A stretch of 59,724 nucleotides of DNA from Acidobacteriota bacterium (GTDB taxonomy: Bacteria > Acidobacteriota > UBA4820 > DSQY01), in assembly GCA_021813555.1 (NCBI GenBank), contig JAKAKG010000054.1, positions 1 to 59,724 on the forward strand, read 5' to 3'. Position 1 is the first letter of the stretch. Every line of letters starts with the position of its first letter. A program made the translations under genes and the position numbers. This document shows, piece by piece, positions 1 through 9,373 of the stretch. Below the pieces are notes generated by a model. That model searched no databases, was not told where the DNA came from, and saw only the letters and a list, made by a program, of their open reading frames with translations.

Positions 1-184
1 CGGGGACGTCCTTGGGCGGAGGTGCGTGCATGATGACGACCTTGGCGGGGTCCGAGGGTGGGAAACGCTCCACGCCCACGTACTGAAGGGTGCGATAGTT
101 CACGAAGCTGCACGCCGCGGCCAGAGCCATCACCGCCGCGGCGGCTCCGATCAACGGCAATCCTTTGCTCACAAAGCGACTCAT
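1..184 (-). CDS. Putative lipoprotein, C-terminal part beyond window edge
   Basis: This partial gene is too short for the ORF track. Reading leftward from an ATG at 184, the frame stays open to the window edge and encodes MSRFVSKGLPLIGAAAAVMA followed by LAAACSFVNYRTLQYVGVE. The start has basic residues, then a hydrophobic stretch ending at Cys25 (LAAAC), which resembles a lipoprotein signal although the lipobox is not ideal. A strong AAGGAGG ribosome-binding site lies at 194-200, nine bases before the ATG, and decides the start. No family is recognisable from the roughly 60 visible residues, so the function is unknown. A periplasmic or outer-membrane location is inferred. Confidence 0.6.
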   Translation of the reverse strand, partial: MSRFVSKGLPLIGAAAAVMALAAACSFVNYRTLQYVGVERFPPSDPAKVVIMHAPPPKDVP

Positions 185-420
185 GATGGGGTTCCTCCTT
201 CTTGGCCATGTGATGCGGCTTTGCTCAACCAACACCCGGACGGCAGTGGCTCCTCCTCAATAAAATTCCTAGAGCAAAGCGAATGCCAAAGTTGAGAACC
301 TGGAATTCCCTTGTTACCTGTGCTTGCGGGTCACGACAGAGAGCACGATTGTCTCTCATGCGAGTCGGTGTCCACCATGCAGGACAGAGGTATGGGGTCG
401 TGTGATCACATCTCTTGAAG

Positions 421-929
421 TCATGGGGTGGCCCGTCGCACGAGGCGGCTGAGGGTGGCGTAGAGGAGACCGAGGAACTCGCCGATCTCGGCCAGCGTGC
501 AGCCGTAGCGGATGTAGGCCTCTCGGATGGCCCGGTCGCGCGCGGCTTTGCCTCTCCGAGCGCTCCCTTCCATGAGCGTCGGCGGTCCGGGGCGCGCCTG
601 CCCTGCCCGACGAACCGTGCGTACCGGCGCCGCGAGCCCTTCAAGTGACTCGCCCGCACCAGGTTCAGCACCACGTACCAGTATGGCTCCAGCAGGTGCG
701 CCTCCCTCTCCACCGCCCCTGCGCTGAACAGGCCCTGAAACAGATGGCCGGGACGGTGGTGGCGCTGGTTGAAGGCCTGCGTGTATTCCCCGTTGAGCTG
801 GCGCATGCCGCGGGACAGGTTCGCCCCCGGTGTTTCAATGAGGAGGAGGAAGTCGTTGCCCATCAGGCAGCGGGCACGCCACGGCCAGCCGCGAAGGGCT
901 GCCGTTCGCCCAAGGATCTCCGGCAACAC
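421..929 (-). pseudogene. Decayed REP-associated tyrosine transposase (RAYT / IS200-like Y1)
   Basis: In the minus-strand frame the segment EILGRTAALRGW...CLMGNDFLLLIETPGANLSRGMRQLNGEYTQAFNQRH..GHLFQGLF..LEPYWYVVLNLVRA matches the Y1 transposase core of RAYT proteins. The first His of the usual NHxHLL-type HUH motif reads as Asp (GNDFLLL). The usual N-terminus is missing, the stretch after NLVRA that normally carries SSYR...W is deleted, and the frame then shifts. A second frame carries the C-terminal helix-turn-helix (DRAIREAYIRYGCTLAEIGEFLGLLYATLSRLVRRATP) up to a TGA at 421. Truncation, deletion, frameshift and loss of a catalytic His all indicate a dead gene. RAYTs are thought to mobilise REP palindromes, and a REP-like element is present at 30895. 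Confidence 0.8.
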
Positions 930-1094
930 GGATCGGCCCGTATGGCCCCATGTAGGATTACAATAGCTATTCCATTGACTCGATCGGGCGAGACGCCCAA
1001 CGCTTACCGCAGACGGGCAAGAAACAAATGCCTCGCTCAATCGCGTTTTGCGTTTCTCCGAATTGCCTCTGGCCTGATCGCGTCTCGCGATTCC

Positions 1095-1811
1095 TCACGC
1101 CATGAGGAAATCCAAAGGCTCACCGGGCTGAACATCCCGGGGCTCTTTCCCCTTCTTGAACAGGCGGGCGGGGCGGGAACCGGAGAGCTGGAGGTTTCCC
1201 CCTTCAAAGCGCAGGAGGTCTCCTTCGGGAAGGCCCACGACCGCCACTCCGGGGTTCACTTCAATGAACTCCATGAGGCGATCGGTCCTCGTCTCTCCTC
1301 CGTGGCCCGGCGGCTGGGCGTCGGTGAAGTGGGGGTTGATCTGGAAGGGGAGGAAGCCCAGGGTCTTGAAGCTGGGCGGCTGAACGACGGGCATGTCGTT
1401 GGTGGTCATGAGGGTGGGGCAGGCCACGTTGGAACCGGCGCTCCAGCCCAGATAGGGCAGGCCGCCCAGGACCCGGTCGCGTATGCTCGCCATCAGGCCG
1501 CTGGCGTAGAGTTCGTTCACCAAGTGCCAGGTGTTTCCCCCTCCGACCACGACGGCATGGGCCTCGCCCAAAGCGCCGATGGGATCCGTGGTCTCGTGGG
1601 CGGATACGAGCGAGCATCCCAATTGGCCGAGGCGCTCCCGGGCCATCCTGGCATACTCGTCCCAGCTCATGCGGACCCCGGCGAAGGGGACGAAGAAGAG
1701 GCGCCTGAGCCCCGCGCCCAAGAAGGCCCGGATGTGAGATTCGGGCCAGCCCAGCCAAGGTTCCCCGGCCATGGTGGAGTTGCTGAGAAGCAGCAGGCGC
1801 ATGTCGTTCAT
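1095..1811 (-). CDS. pepE: Peptidase E (alpha-aspartyl dipeptidase, family S51)
   Basis: The enzyme hydrolyses dipeptides with N-terminal Asp in the cytoplasm. The 238-residue product is close to the usual length of about 230. The glutamine-amidotransferase-like fold is marked by VVGGGNTWHLV (about residues 88-98) and by the nucleophile elbow LGWSAGSN, with catalytic Ser near 124. A conserved histidine region follows in QINPHFTDAQP. The first ATG (1811) has GGGAGGG upstream; an ATG three codons later is an alternative. The gene stands alone, divergent from the large secreted protein and next to the transposase remnant. Family identity is very sure. Confidence 0.93.
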   Translation of the reverse strand: MNDMRLLLLSNSTMAGEPWLGWPESHIRAFLGAGLRRLFFVPFAGVRMSWDEYARMARERLGQLGCSLVSAHETTDPIGALGEAHAVVVGGGNTWHLVNELYASGLMASIRDRVLGGLPYLGWSAGSNVACPTLMTTNDMPVVQPPSFKTLGFLPFQINPHFTDAQPPGHGGETRTDRLMEFIEVNPGVAVVGLPEGDLLRFEGGNLQLSGSRPARLFKKGKEPRDVQPGEPLDFLMA

Positions 1812-2147
1812 CGGAAGCCCTCCCAGCGCATTCTACCGCAGAGGTGTAGCGGGAAGGACGAGGGCGCGCCCAGGCCCATATTCTGAGTGGACGATGCCAG
1901 GGGCGAACCCTATATTTGCTCCAGCAACGGGGTTCTGTTTTCTGGCACGGCCGCCCTCGATAGGCGCCTTGCAGGTTGCCGGAGGGGTGTGCGCTAGGGG
2001 GAGGATTCTAGGGTTTGTCGCCCGCGGTGCGAGGGTCATCCGCGTGCAGGCATTCTGCGCACCGCTGAAAGTTCAAAATTCCGCGGATGGTTGGGCGGGC
2101 ACAGGAACATGCCGCAGATTCGGCCCAGGTGTTTTGGGAGGGTGGCC
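1812..2147. other. Divergent intergenic region without recognisable gene
   Basis: About 336 bases separate divergently transcribed pepE and the giant secreted protein gene. I see no ORF with coding character, no tRNA and no riboswitch core. AT-rich patches such as CCTATATTTG may belong to promoters, but no convincing -35/-10 pair could be assigned. Confidence 0.5.
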
Positions 2148-5100
2148 ATGACTAACAGGCTGTTGAGAAACTCCCGCGGGTCGCAAGTTCCTCAGCGGCC
2201 TGCTGGGCGAGTGAAGGTCGTCCTATCAGGCGTGGTGTGTCTTTTCTTGTGTGCCGCGCTGGCCGCGATCAGCGCCAACGCAAGCGAACCGGGCAGGAGT
2301 TCGAAGGGGATCCCCGCCCTTGAGAACCTTTCCCCTTTCGTTCAAAACGCGGGGCAGTGCGGGCCGGAGGTCCTGTACTATGCCGACGCACCGTGGGGGC
2401 GGCTCTATGTCAGAACTTCGGATTTGGTTCTCCAGCTCATCGAGCGGGCCAGCTCGGGTTCGGACACGGCCCGGGCCTCCAATGTTTATTTGCGCTTTGA
2501 TGGCATGCCCATCGGTTCGGTCAAGGCCGAGGAGCAAGAAGCGGCCGTCCTGAACGTCATGAAAGGGCGAGATCCTCAAGCTTGGCAACGGGAGATCCCG
2601 ACGTTTGGCAAAATCCGCCTTGAGGGGATCGCCCCAGGTCTCGACGTGGTCTTGGCCTCGGGCAGCCAGAACCGAGGCGGGTGGTGGACCGAGGGGGCCG
2701 CCGCCGGGGAAGCTCCTCTGAAACTCCTGATGGAGACGGGGCTGGCCTACCGCTGGGACGACCAGCGGCTGCTCCTTGAGACGAGCCGGGGAGAGGTGGC
2801 CTTGGCGCCCCCTGGCGCGGCGATTTCGGCCACGGGCGGCACGCGCGAAGATCCGCCGCCCCAGACCTCGCGCCTCGAAACCCAGCAGCTCCTGTGGGGC
2901 ACCTACCTCGGGGGCACCTCCGGGGACGACGGCATGGCGGTGGCCGTAGACGCCGCAGGCACTATCGTGGTGGCAGGGCACACAGAATCCACCGATATCC
3001 CCACCCCGAACGGCTTCGACCAGACGTTCAACCTCCAGACCGATATCTACGTGGCCAAACTCTCGGCCAACGGTGCCCAGCTCCTCTGGGGAACCTATCT
3101 GGGCGGTTCGAGCTGGGACTACGGATGGGCTCTCGCCATCGATGCCGACGGGAACCCCATCGTGGGCGGGGGCACCTATTCGAGCGACATCCCCACCCCC
3201 GGCGGGTACAGGCAAACCCGGGTTGGGAAGGCCATGTACGTGGCCAAGCTCTCCTCCTCGGGCTCCAGCCTCCTCTGGGGAACCTTCGTGGACGGCTCCG
3301 TCCACGAGGAATGCCACTCCCTCGTCCTCGACGGCGCGGGCAACGTGGTGGTCGCCGGCCCCACCTCCTCCTCCGACCTGCCGGTCCCGGGAGGGTACGA
3401 CACCACCTTCAACGGCGGCCCCACGGACCTGTACGTCGGCAAGCTCTCGGCCGACGGCGCCAGCCTTCTCTGGGGAACTTACATCGGTGGTGCGGGGCAG
3501 GAAGGTCTCATGGCCGACCGCGGGGTGTCCCTCGCCCTCGATGCCTCCGGCGACGTGCTCGTGGGGAGTTCCACCAATTCTTCGGCCATGCCCACGCCCG
3601 GCGGGTACAGCCAGACCTTTCACGGCCTGTGGGATATGTGGGTCGGAAAGCTCTCGCCCAACGGCTCTCAGCTTCTGTGGGGAACGTACCTGGGCGGCGC
3701 GAACGACGACCAGGTCTTCGCCCTCGCCGCGGACGCCTCGGGGAACGCGGTGGTTGGTGGGGCTTCCCGGTCCACCGACATCCCCACCCCCGGGGGCTAT
3801 GACACCTCCCAGAACGGGGGCTGGGACCACTACCTGGCCAAGATCTCTTCGACGGGAAGCCAGCTCCTCTGGGGGACTTTCGTGGGGGGATCGGGTGACG
3901 ACTACTGCCGCGCCCTCACCCTGGACGGGGCAGGCAACGTCGTCTTCGGTGGATCGACCCGTTCCGACGACATGCCCGCTCCGGGGGGCTACGACACCTC
4001 GCGGAACGGCTTTGAGGACCTCTACCTGGGCGTGCTCTCTTCCTCGGGAACGCAGCTCCTGAGCGGCACGTTTCTCGGGGGCACGTCCAGCGATTTCTGT
4101 TGGGGCATCGCCCTCGACGGCGCAGGAGGCGTGGTGGCCGCCGGGTACACCAGTTCCACCAACATCCCCGTCCCTGGCGGCTACACCACAACCCACGTGG
4201 GCGGGCACGACTTTTATGTGGCCAAGCTCTCCGATTCGGCCATCGGGGTTTGCCGCCTGAGCTGTTCCGCCACCGTCCCCGCTAAAGCCGCACCCAGCAC
4301 CTCCGTGTCCTTCCAGTCCACGGTCACCATCGATCCGAGCGGGTGCACCACTCCCACCTTCGACTGGGACTTCGGCGACAGCAGCACCCACTCGAGCCAG
4401 CAGAACACCTCCCGCACATACACCGCCGAGGGGACATACACGTGGAAGCTCATGGTCAGTGGAACCGGCTCTTCGGCCTGCTCGAAGAGCGGCTCCATCA
4501 CCATCACCACGAACCCCTGCGACATCACCTGTGACGCCGCCGTTCCAGCTTCGGCGGTGGTGAACACCGCCGTCGCCTTCGCGGGGACGGCCGCGGCCAC
4601 GGGGTGCTCCTCAGCACCAGCCTACGCCTGGACCTTCGGCGATGGGGCAACTTCCACCCTGCTGAGCCCGACCCACGCGTACACCAAGGTGGGGACTTTC
4701 GGCTGGACCTTCGCGGCCACGTCCGGAGCCATCCGGTGCGAGAAGAGCGGCACTATCACCGTGAGCGCCGGGGGGAACGCCTGCCTGGTTGTGGGCTCGC
4801 TCAAAATCTGCGCCGACACCATGACCCAGAGCGGCTCCACCCAGACTTTCTCTGGAAACGTCCGCATCAACGACCTGCTCTGGTTCACGGGCGACGTGAC
4901 CTATGTGCCCAGCGGTTCCACCCTCGGGAACCTGAGCACAAGCGGCGGCCTCTTCGTCAAGGACATCGGTGGCACCAATGCCACCCTCGTGCAAGGAACG
5001 GGCCTCGCCTACCTGGTGGACGGAAGCGACGGGAGCCTCCTGCCCACGGCCGGTCCGGACCTGTACGGCGTCACCATCGCGGGCATCCCGCTCCAGATCG

Positions 5101-7217
5101 CGGCCACTCCCATCAAGATTGATTACGCTGGCGTGACCATAATGCCTTACGCCGATCTGGGCGCCGATCCCATCATCTTGGCCAAGGTGCAGATAGGCAT
5201 CCTATTCGCCCCTGGAACCGGAAAGCAGCTCGTGGATGTGACGGTGATCGCGGGGAATATCACCCCGAGCATCTCCATCGCCAGCGTGAGCGTGACCTAC
5301 GACTCCGTGAACGACCTGCTCACGGGCTCGGTCTCGGCGGCCCTCCCCTTCCTGGGCATGCCCTCGTGCAGTTGCACGATCCGCATCCTGGCGGGTTGTT
5401 TCAACGGCTTCGACATCACCGTCGGCTTGCCCGCGGGTATCCCCCTCGGACAGTCGGGACTCGAGATCACCGGCTTCACCCTCAACGTGGACAACATTTG
5501 CCAATACGCCTCTTTCCACATCTTCGTAGGAGGTGACCTGGGCATCGTGGGGGTGCCGAGCGAGGTCGTGGCCCTCCAGCAGATGGGGTTGGGGTACCAG
5601 GTTCCCTTCACCCTGGAGATCGAGGGCGGGAACACCACGTTCCTCGGGTTCCCCATTTCGAGCGTCTCGGGGCAGATCACGGTGTGGCCCCCGGCGGTCT
5701 CCGTGGAGGGCAACCAAAATCTGGCCGGCGTCTATACGACCCACATCGCCATGAGCCTGGACGTGGGGGCCCTCCTCATCTCCGGCTCGGCCTCCGGGAG
5801 CTTCCAGATCCCCGACTGGAGCTGCTGCTGGAACTGCTGGACGTGCAAGGTCATCCGGGGAACCTTGCGGAGGACCGTCGGGCTCCCTAAAGTCTTCTTA
5901 GGGGTGGACTCGAACATTTCCCTCGGCAAGATCCCTCCCAATTACAACTGGGGCGGGGACGTCCGGGGTATGGTCACCGCCGCCGGCCTTAGTATGGCCG
6001 TGGCCCTGCGATACGAGAGCGGAAGCCTTCACGTCCTCGTGGGGACCAACTTCAACAACCTCATGCAGATCTTTGAGCGCCAGACGAACATCCTCGGCCC
6101 CCTGGCCGTGGAGAAGTCCATCACCCTGCCATCCGAGCAACCCGTCGTCCTCTTCGGCGTGGGGAGCGCTGCGGGAACCTTGCCCTCCATCTATCTGACC
6201 GATCCCCAGGGGCAGAAGATCACCCCGGCCAACGCCTCCTCCTTCCCGGGGGTGCAGTACATCGAGGACGCGGCTGCCGCCGTGGCCCTCTTTCAGGTCC
6301 AGCCTGCTGCCCCCGGAAGGTGGACCCTCGGCACCGACAACCTGTCCGATGGAGACGCCGGGTTCACCGCCATGGCGCCCCAGGCGCCTCCTGGCCTGAC
6401 GTGGGATATCCCATCGCGTAGCGAGCGCACGGTGGCTCTCTCCGCCCATGTCAGCCCGACCACGGACGCGACCACGGTGTCCTTCTTCTACAGCCGTACA
6501 GCATCAGGTCAGACGGGGACTGTCATCGCCAAGGATGTCCCGGCAAAAACCGGGATCGCGCAGGCCACGTGGAATACGGCGGGCATGCTGGACGGCACCT
6601 ACTATATCTTTGCCAAGGCCGACGACGCCATGAACCCGCCCACGGTTCTCTACTACGAACAGCCCGTGGTGGTGAATAACTCGGGCCTCGCCCCTCCCTC
6701 GGGCCTCACGGGAACACGCGCGGGTGATACGGCGTCCCTCTCCTGGACACCCTCCGCCGCCCCTGACGTGGCGGGCTACGACGTCCTCTACACCGACGAA
6801 CCCTTGGTGGCGGGCACCAAATTTACGGTCCATTCGGCGGTGGCCAGCCAAGCCACGGTCACGGGGCTGAATCCTGCCAAGGAATACCGCTTCTGCGTGG
6901 CGGCCTACGACCGCGAAGGCCGCTTCAGTGTGGAGTCCAACAGCGTCACGCTTAAGAACGTTCCGCCCCCCGTGGTCTCCACCATGACCAAAGCTGGAAA
7001 CCCGTTCCGCATTATGGTGAGCGGCAGCAATCTCCAGAGCGGAATCAAGGTGTTCATCAACGGGTCCGAGTGGACCAACAAGAAGTGGATGAGCACAGGA
7101 CAGATGAAGCTCAAGGGAGGCGCTGCACTGAAGGCCGCCGTCCCCAAGGGTACCGCAGCCACATTCCGGTTCCTCAACCCCGATGCAGGAGAGATGACGA
7201 TGGCGTGGCAGTGGTGA
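2148..7217 (+). CDS. Giant secreted protein with SBBP beta-propeller repeats, PKD and FN3 domains
   Basis: The start is placed at the ATG at 2148 rather than the ORF-track start, because GGGAGGGTGG precedes it and it gives a clean signal peptide ([22 protein letters not shown], cleavage after ANA). The mature protein of about 1640 residues has several parts. First comes an N-terminal domain ([13 protein letters not shown]...) of the kind usually preceding SBBP repeats. Seven repeats of about 60 residues follow, beginning LLWGTYLGG or variants and containing the DIPTPGGY motif (about 248-700). Next are two PKD domains ([18 protein letters not shown]; about 710-875), a long unassigned Cys-containing region, an FN3 domain (about 1515-1605), and a final IPT-like sandwich ([21 protein letters not shown]). 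Such proteins are cell-surface or exported adhesion/binding proteins; the ligand is unknown. Its stop overlaps the next gene. Confidence 0.85.
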   Translation: MTNRLLRNSRGSQVPQRPAGRVKVVLSGVVCLFLCAALAAISANASEPGRSSKGIPALENLSPFVQNAGQCGPEVLYYADAPWGRLYVRTSDLVLQLIERASSGSDTARASNVYLRFDGMPIGSVKAEEQEAAVLNVMKGRDPQAWQREIPTFGKIRLEGIAPGLDVVLASGSQNRGGWWTEGAAAGEAPLKLLMETGLAYRWDDQRLLLETSRGEVALAPPGAAISATGGTREDPPPQTSRLETQQLLWGTYLGGTSGDDGMAVAVDAAGTIVVAGHTESTDIPTPNGFDQTFNLQTDIYVAKLSANGAQLLWGTYLGGSSWDYGWALAIDADGNPIVGGGTYSSDIPTPGGYRQTRVGKAMYVAKLSSSGSSLLWGTFVDGSVHEECHSLVLDGAGNVVVAGPTSSSDLPVPGGYDTTFNGGPTDLYVGKLSADGASLLWGTYIGGAGQEGLMADRGVSLALDASGDVLVGSSTNSSAMPTPGGYSQTFHGLWDMWVGKLSPNGSQLLWGTYLGGANDDQVFALAADASGNAVVGGASRSTDIPTPGGYDTSQNGGWDHYLAKISSTGSQLLWGTFVGGSGDDYCRALTLDGAGNVVFGGSTRSDDMPAPGGYDTSRNGFEDLYLGVLSSSGTQLLSGTFLGGTSSDFCWGIALDGAGGVVAAGYTSSTNIPVPGGYTTTHVGGHDFYVAKLSDSAIGVCRLSCSATVPAKAAPSTSVSFQSTVTIDPSGCTTPTFDWDFGDSSTHSSQQNTSRTYTAEGTYTWKLMVSGTGSSACSKSGSITITTNPCDITCDAAVPASAVVNTAVAFAGTAAATGCSSAPAYAWTFGDGATSTLLSPTHAYTKVGTFGWTFAATSGAIRCEKSGTITVSAGGNACLVVGSLKICADTMTQSGSTQTFSGNVRINDLLWFTGDVTYVPSGSTLGNLSTSGGLFVKDIGGTNATLVQGTGLAYLVDGSDGSLLPTAGPDLYGVTIAGIPLQIAATPIKIDYAGVTIMPYADLGADPIILAKVQIGILFAPGTGKQLVDVTVIAGNITPSISIASVSVTYDSVNDLLTGSVSAALPFLGMPSCSCTIRILAGCFNGFDITVGLPAGIPLGQSGLEITGFTLNVDNICQYASFHIFVGGDLGIVGVPSEVVALQQMGLGYQVPFTLEIEGGNTTFLGFPISSVSGQITVWPPAVSVEGNQNLAGVYTTHIAMSLDVGALLISGSASGSFQIPDWSCCWNCWTCKVIRGTLRRTVGLPKVFLGVDSNISLGKIPPNYNWGGDVRGMVTAAGLSMAVALRYESGSLHVLVGTNFNNLMQIFERQTNILGPLAVEKSITLPSEQPVVLFGVGSAAGTLPSIYLTDPQGQKITPANASSFPGVQYIEDAAAAVALFQVQPAAPGRWTLGTDNLSDGDAGFTAMAPQAPPGLTWDIPSRSERTVALSAHVSPTTDATTVSFFYSRTASGQTGTVIAKDVPAKTGIAQATWNTAGMLDGTYYIFAKADDAMNPPTVLYYEQPVVVNNSGLAPPSGLTGTRAGDTASLSWTPSAAPDVAGYDVLYTDEPLVAGTKFTVHSAVASQATVTGLNPAKEYRFCVAAYDREGRFSVESNSVTLKNVPPPVVSTMTKAGNPFRIMVSGSNLQSGIKVFINGSEWTNKKWMSTGQMKLKGGAALKAAVPKGTAATFRFLNPDAGEMTMAWQW

Positions 7218-7747
7218 CCGGGGGAGAGGCACCTCGCCGCAGCAATGGAGTGGAGGTTCTCCACGGCGACATTACCACCCTGGCCGTGGACGCTATCGTG
7301 ACCGCCGCCAACGCTTCGCTCCTGGGGGGAGGCGGCGTGGACGGAGCCATCCACCGTGCCGCGGGACCGGACTTGCTCCGCGAGTGCGAGGCCCTGGGCG
7401 GGTGCGAGACTGGACAGGCGAAGATCACGAGGGGATACGCCTTGCCCGCACGGTTCGTCATCCACACGGTGGGACCCGTATGGCGAGGCGGGGGAAACGG
7501 CGAACCGGAACTCCTCGCCTCCTGCTACAGGACCAGCCTCACCCTGGCCGCCCAGCATCGCCTAGAGAGCGTGGCCTTCCCCGCCATCTCCACGGGCGTT
7601 TACGGGTACCCGGCCGCGGCTGCCTGCCGGATTGCTCTGCGCGAAGCGAGGGACTTTCTCGCGGACCACGAACTGCCCCGTCGCGTCCTCCTGGTCTTCT
7701 TCTCGCGCGCCGACTACGACATGGCCATGGCCCTGGCCAGCGCCTGA
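7205..7747 (+). CDS. Macrodomain protein, probable O-acetyl-ADP-ribose deacetylase
   Basis: This is a macrodomain of the MacroD/YmdB type, which binds ADP-ribose and commonly removes acyl or ADP-ribosyl groups in the cytoplasm. The signature is nearly complete: [34 protein letters not shown], then [10 protein letters not shown] and [11 protein letters not shown]. The ORF track starts at 7070, inside the upstream gene. I prefer the GTG at 7205, which has GGAGAG at 7188-7193 and gives the normal length of 180 residues. GTGs at 7211, 7214 and 7250 are alternatives. The start overlaps the end of the secreted-protein gene by 13 bases, so translational coupling is possible although the two products work in different compartments. 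Confidence 0.9.
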   Translation: MAVVTGGEAPRRSNGVEVLHGDITTLAVDAIVTAANASLLGGGGVDGAIHRAAGPDLLRECEALGGCETGQAKITRGYALPARFVIHTVGPVWRGGGNGEPELLASCYRTSLTLAAQHRLESVAFPAISTGVYGYPAAAACRIALREARDFLADHELPRRVLLVFFSRADYDMAMALASA

Positions 7748-8036
7748 ACCTCCCGGCTTACCCGGGCCGGGACAGACACACGGGGCAGGTTCGGCGAGGA
7801 ACGCCAAGGAACGTCGACGTGAACGGCGATGCACCACAATGCTGAGAAGGGATGGGCTGCCACCGGCCATCCTTCCTCGCGTCCTCTCTTTTCCGGATTC
7901 CGCGAAGGGATGTCTCGCCTTCGGAGTCGGTGGTCGCCTTCGGACAAACTTGGCTTGCTCTCAGACCATCTCGGTCTTCTCCTCAACTTTTCCGCCGGCG
8001 TTTCATGCGCTATAGTAAAGGGGTACGGAGGGACGC

Positions 8037-8456
8037 ATGCCGGCACACCGTCTGAGACTCTTGATCGGCAAGGTGGGCCTGGACGGCCATGACCGAGGCG
8101 CCAAAATCATCGCCAGGGCCCTTCGGGACGCGGGGTACGAGGTCATCTACACGGGCCTCCACCAGACCCCCGAGCAGGTGGTGGCCACGGCCATCCAGGA
8201 GGACGTGGACGCCATCGGACTCTCCATCCTTTCGGGGGCCCACAACACCCTGTTTCCCAAAGTCATCCGCCTCTTGAAGGATCAGGGCGCGGAGGACATC
8301 GTCGTCTTCGGCGGAGGCATCATCCCCGACGAGGACATCCCCACTCTGCACCAGGCCGGCGTGGCCAAGCTCTTCACCCCCGGCACCTCTACCGCGGACG
8401 TCCTGGCCTTCGTCAAGGATGAGGTGGAACCCAGGCGTGCCTTGGCGCGAGGGTAG
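8037..8456 (+). CDS. Cobalamin-binding small subunit of a methylmalonyl-CoA mutase-type enzyme
   Basis: The 139-residue product is a stand-alone B12-binding Rossmann domain. The DxHxxG signature is visible at residues 16-21 (DGHDRG), where His18 would be the lower cobalt ligand. ILSGAHNTLFPKV and the glycine-rich VFGGGIIPDEDI complete the cobalamin pocket. It matches the mutase C-terminal family that includes McmA2 of split methylmalonyl-CoA mutases. The large catalytic subunit, epimerase and MeaB chaperone are not in this window, so the exact acyl-CoA substrate is open. The start has GGAGGGA upstream and a TATAGT box at 8011. The next gene follows after 18 bases. Confidence 0.9.
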   Translation: MPAHRLRLLIGKVGLDGHDRGAKIIARALRDAGYEVIYTGLHQTPEQVVATAIQEDVDAIGLSILSGAHNTLFPKVIRLLKDQGAEDIVVFGGGIIPDEDIPTLHQAGVAKLFTPGTSTADVLAFVKDEVEPRRALARG

Positions 8457-8474
8457 GCCAGGCCTCTCCTGTCC

Positions 8475-9179
8475 ATGACCGGAAACCCCGTCTCCATCGA
8501 TCGCGATCTCCCCGCCGGCGGCATCCTCGTGCGCCTGGGCGGCGCGCACCGGCCCATGACGCTCCGGCGGACGGCGCTCTCGGCCCTCGCCAAGGCCGTG
8601 GATTCCTGGGAGGCCCAGAGCGATCTTCGCTGGATCGCTTTTGCGGCTGCGTCTCCCACCACGTTTCTGGCGGGGGCGGACTTCAAGGAACTTGGAGCTC
8701 TGGACGCGGCGGGCGCCTACGAATTCTCGCTCATGGGCCAGGCCTTCTTCCGCCGCCTTCAGGAGAGCCGGTTGTGGTTCGTGGCCTGCGTGGAAGGGGC
8801 GTGCATGGGGGGCGGCCTCGATTTCGCCCTGAGCTGCGACTACCGCATCGCCTCGCCCGCCGCCCGATTCGCCCATCCCGGCCCAAGGCTCGGGCTCTTC
8901 ACGGGATGGGGAGGCACGGCGACCCTTCCCGCGAGGAGCAGCGCCGCCATCCCCGCCCTTCTGTCCGGAACCACCCTGAGCGCCAAACAGGCGCTGAAGG
9001 CGGGCTGGATCGAGGAGGTGGCCGCCCAACCCCTCACCCGTGCCATCACCCGCGCGCGGGCCTCGGCGGGCACCGACCTGGCACGCCTCAAGCGCCTGCG
9101 GCGAGCCGAAGGACTCCCCCTCTCCGTGGCCCTGGCCTACGAACGCCTCCTGGCCATGGAACCCCAGGGCGGGGCGTGA
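8475..9179 (+). CDS. Enoyl-CoA hydratase/isomerase (crotonase-fold) protein lacking usual catalytic glutamates
   Basis: This is a crotonase superfamily member of 234 residues, somewhat short compared with about 260. Oxyanion-hole segments are visible as FLAGADFKEL and EGACMGGGLDFALSCDYRIASPAARFAHPG, followed by LGLFTGWGGTATL. In canonical hydratases the segment after ARF reads GQPE and provides the first catalytic Glu; here it reads AHPGPRLG. The second Glu region (AMEMVLTG in rat crotonase) reads AIPALLSG. The protein keeps the CoA-binding fold but is unlikely to be a standard hydratase; an isomerase, hydrolase or other acyl-CoA activity is possible. It follows the B12 subunit by 18 bases and may share its transcript. 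Confidence 0.82.
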   Translation: MTGNPVSIDRDLPAGGILVRLGGAHRPMTLRRTALSALAKAVDSWEAQSDLRWIAFAAASPTTFLAGADFKELGALDAAGAYEFSLMGQAFFRRLQESRLWFVACVEGACMGGGLDFALSCDYRIASPAARFAHPGPRLGLFTGWGGTATLPARSSAAIPALLSGTTLSAKQALKAGWIEEVAAQPLTRAITRARASAGTDLARLKRLRRAEGLPLSVALAYERLLAMEPQGGA

Positions 9180-9194
9180 TAGGGTGGGGCCATC

Positions 9195-9344
9195 GGGAGC
9201 AGGAAGCCGGAAGCAGGGAGCCGACCAATGACGAACAACATTTCGATGTTCCAGAGTGCCAGAGGCTTCTCCCCGCTCAATACCCACGTCCATATTCCGG
9301 CGTTCTATCCTGCCACTCTCCCCGCTCCCCGCTCCCGGCTCCGG
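9195..9344. repeat. Inverted low-complexity element (GGGAGC... / ...GCTCCC arms)
   Basis: A G-rich arm at 9195-9222 (GGGAGCAGGAAGC...AGGGAGCC) is followed by about 93 bases of unremarkable sequence and then a C-rich arm at 9316-9344 (CTCCCCGCTCCCCGCTCC...). The arms are imperfect reverse complements, so the spacer could fold back as RNA or cruciform DNA. It fills the gap between the crotonase gene and cvpA. Related arrays occur at 11235, 18041 and 21724. Confidence 0.6.
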
Positions 9345-9373
9345 ACATCCATGGGCCACCTCCGGAGAACACC

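Noticed and set aside
2226-4391. 721-residue minus-strand ORF
   Set aside because: It lies fully opposite the SBBP protein and mirrors its repeats; no start signal or family match.
7750-7778. Hairpin TCCCGGC...GGCCGGGA after the macrodomain gene
   Set aside because: Stem is short, and there is no T run; too weak to call a terminator.
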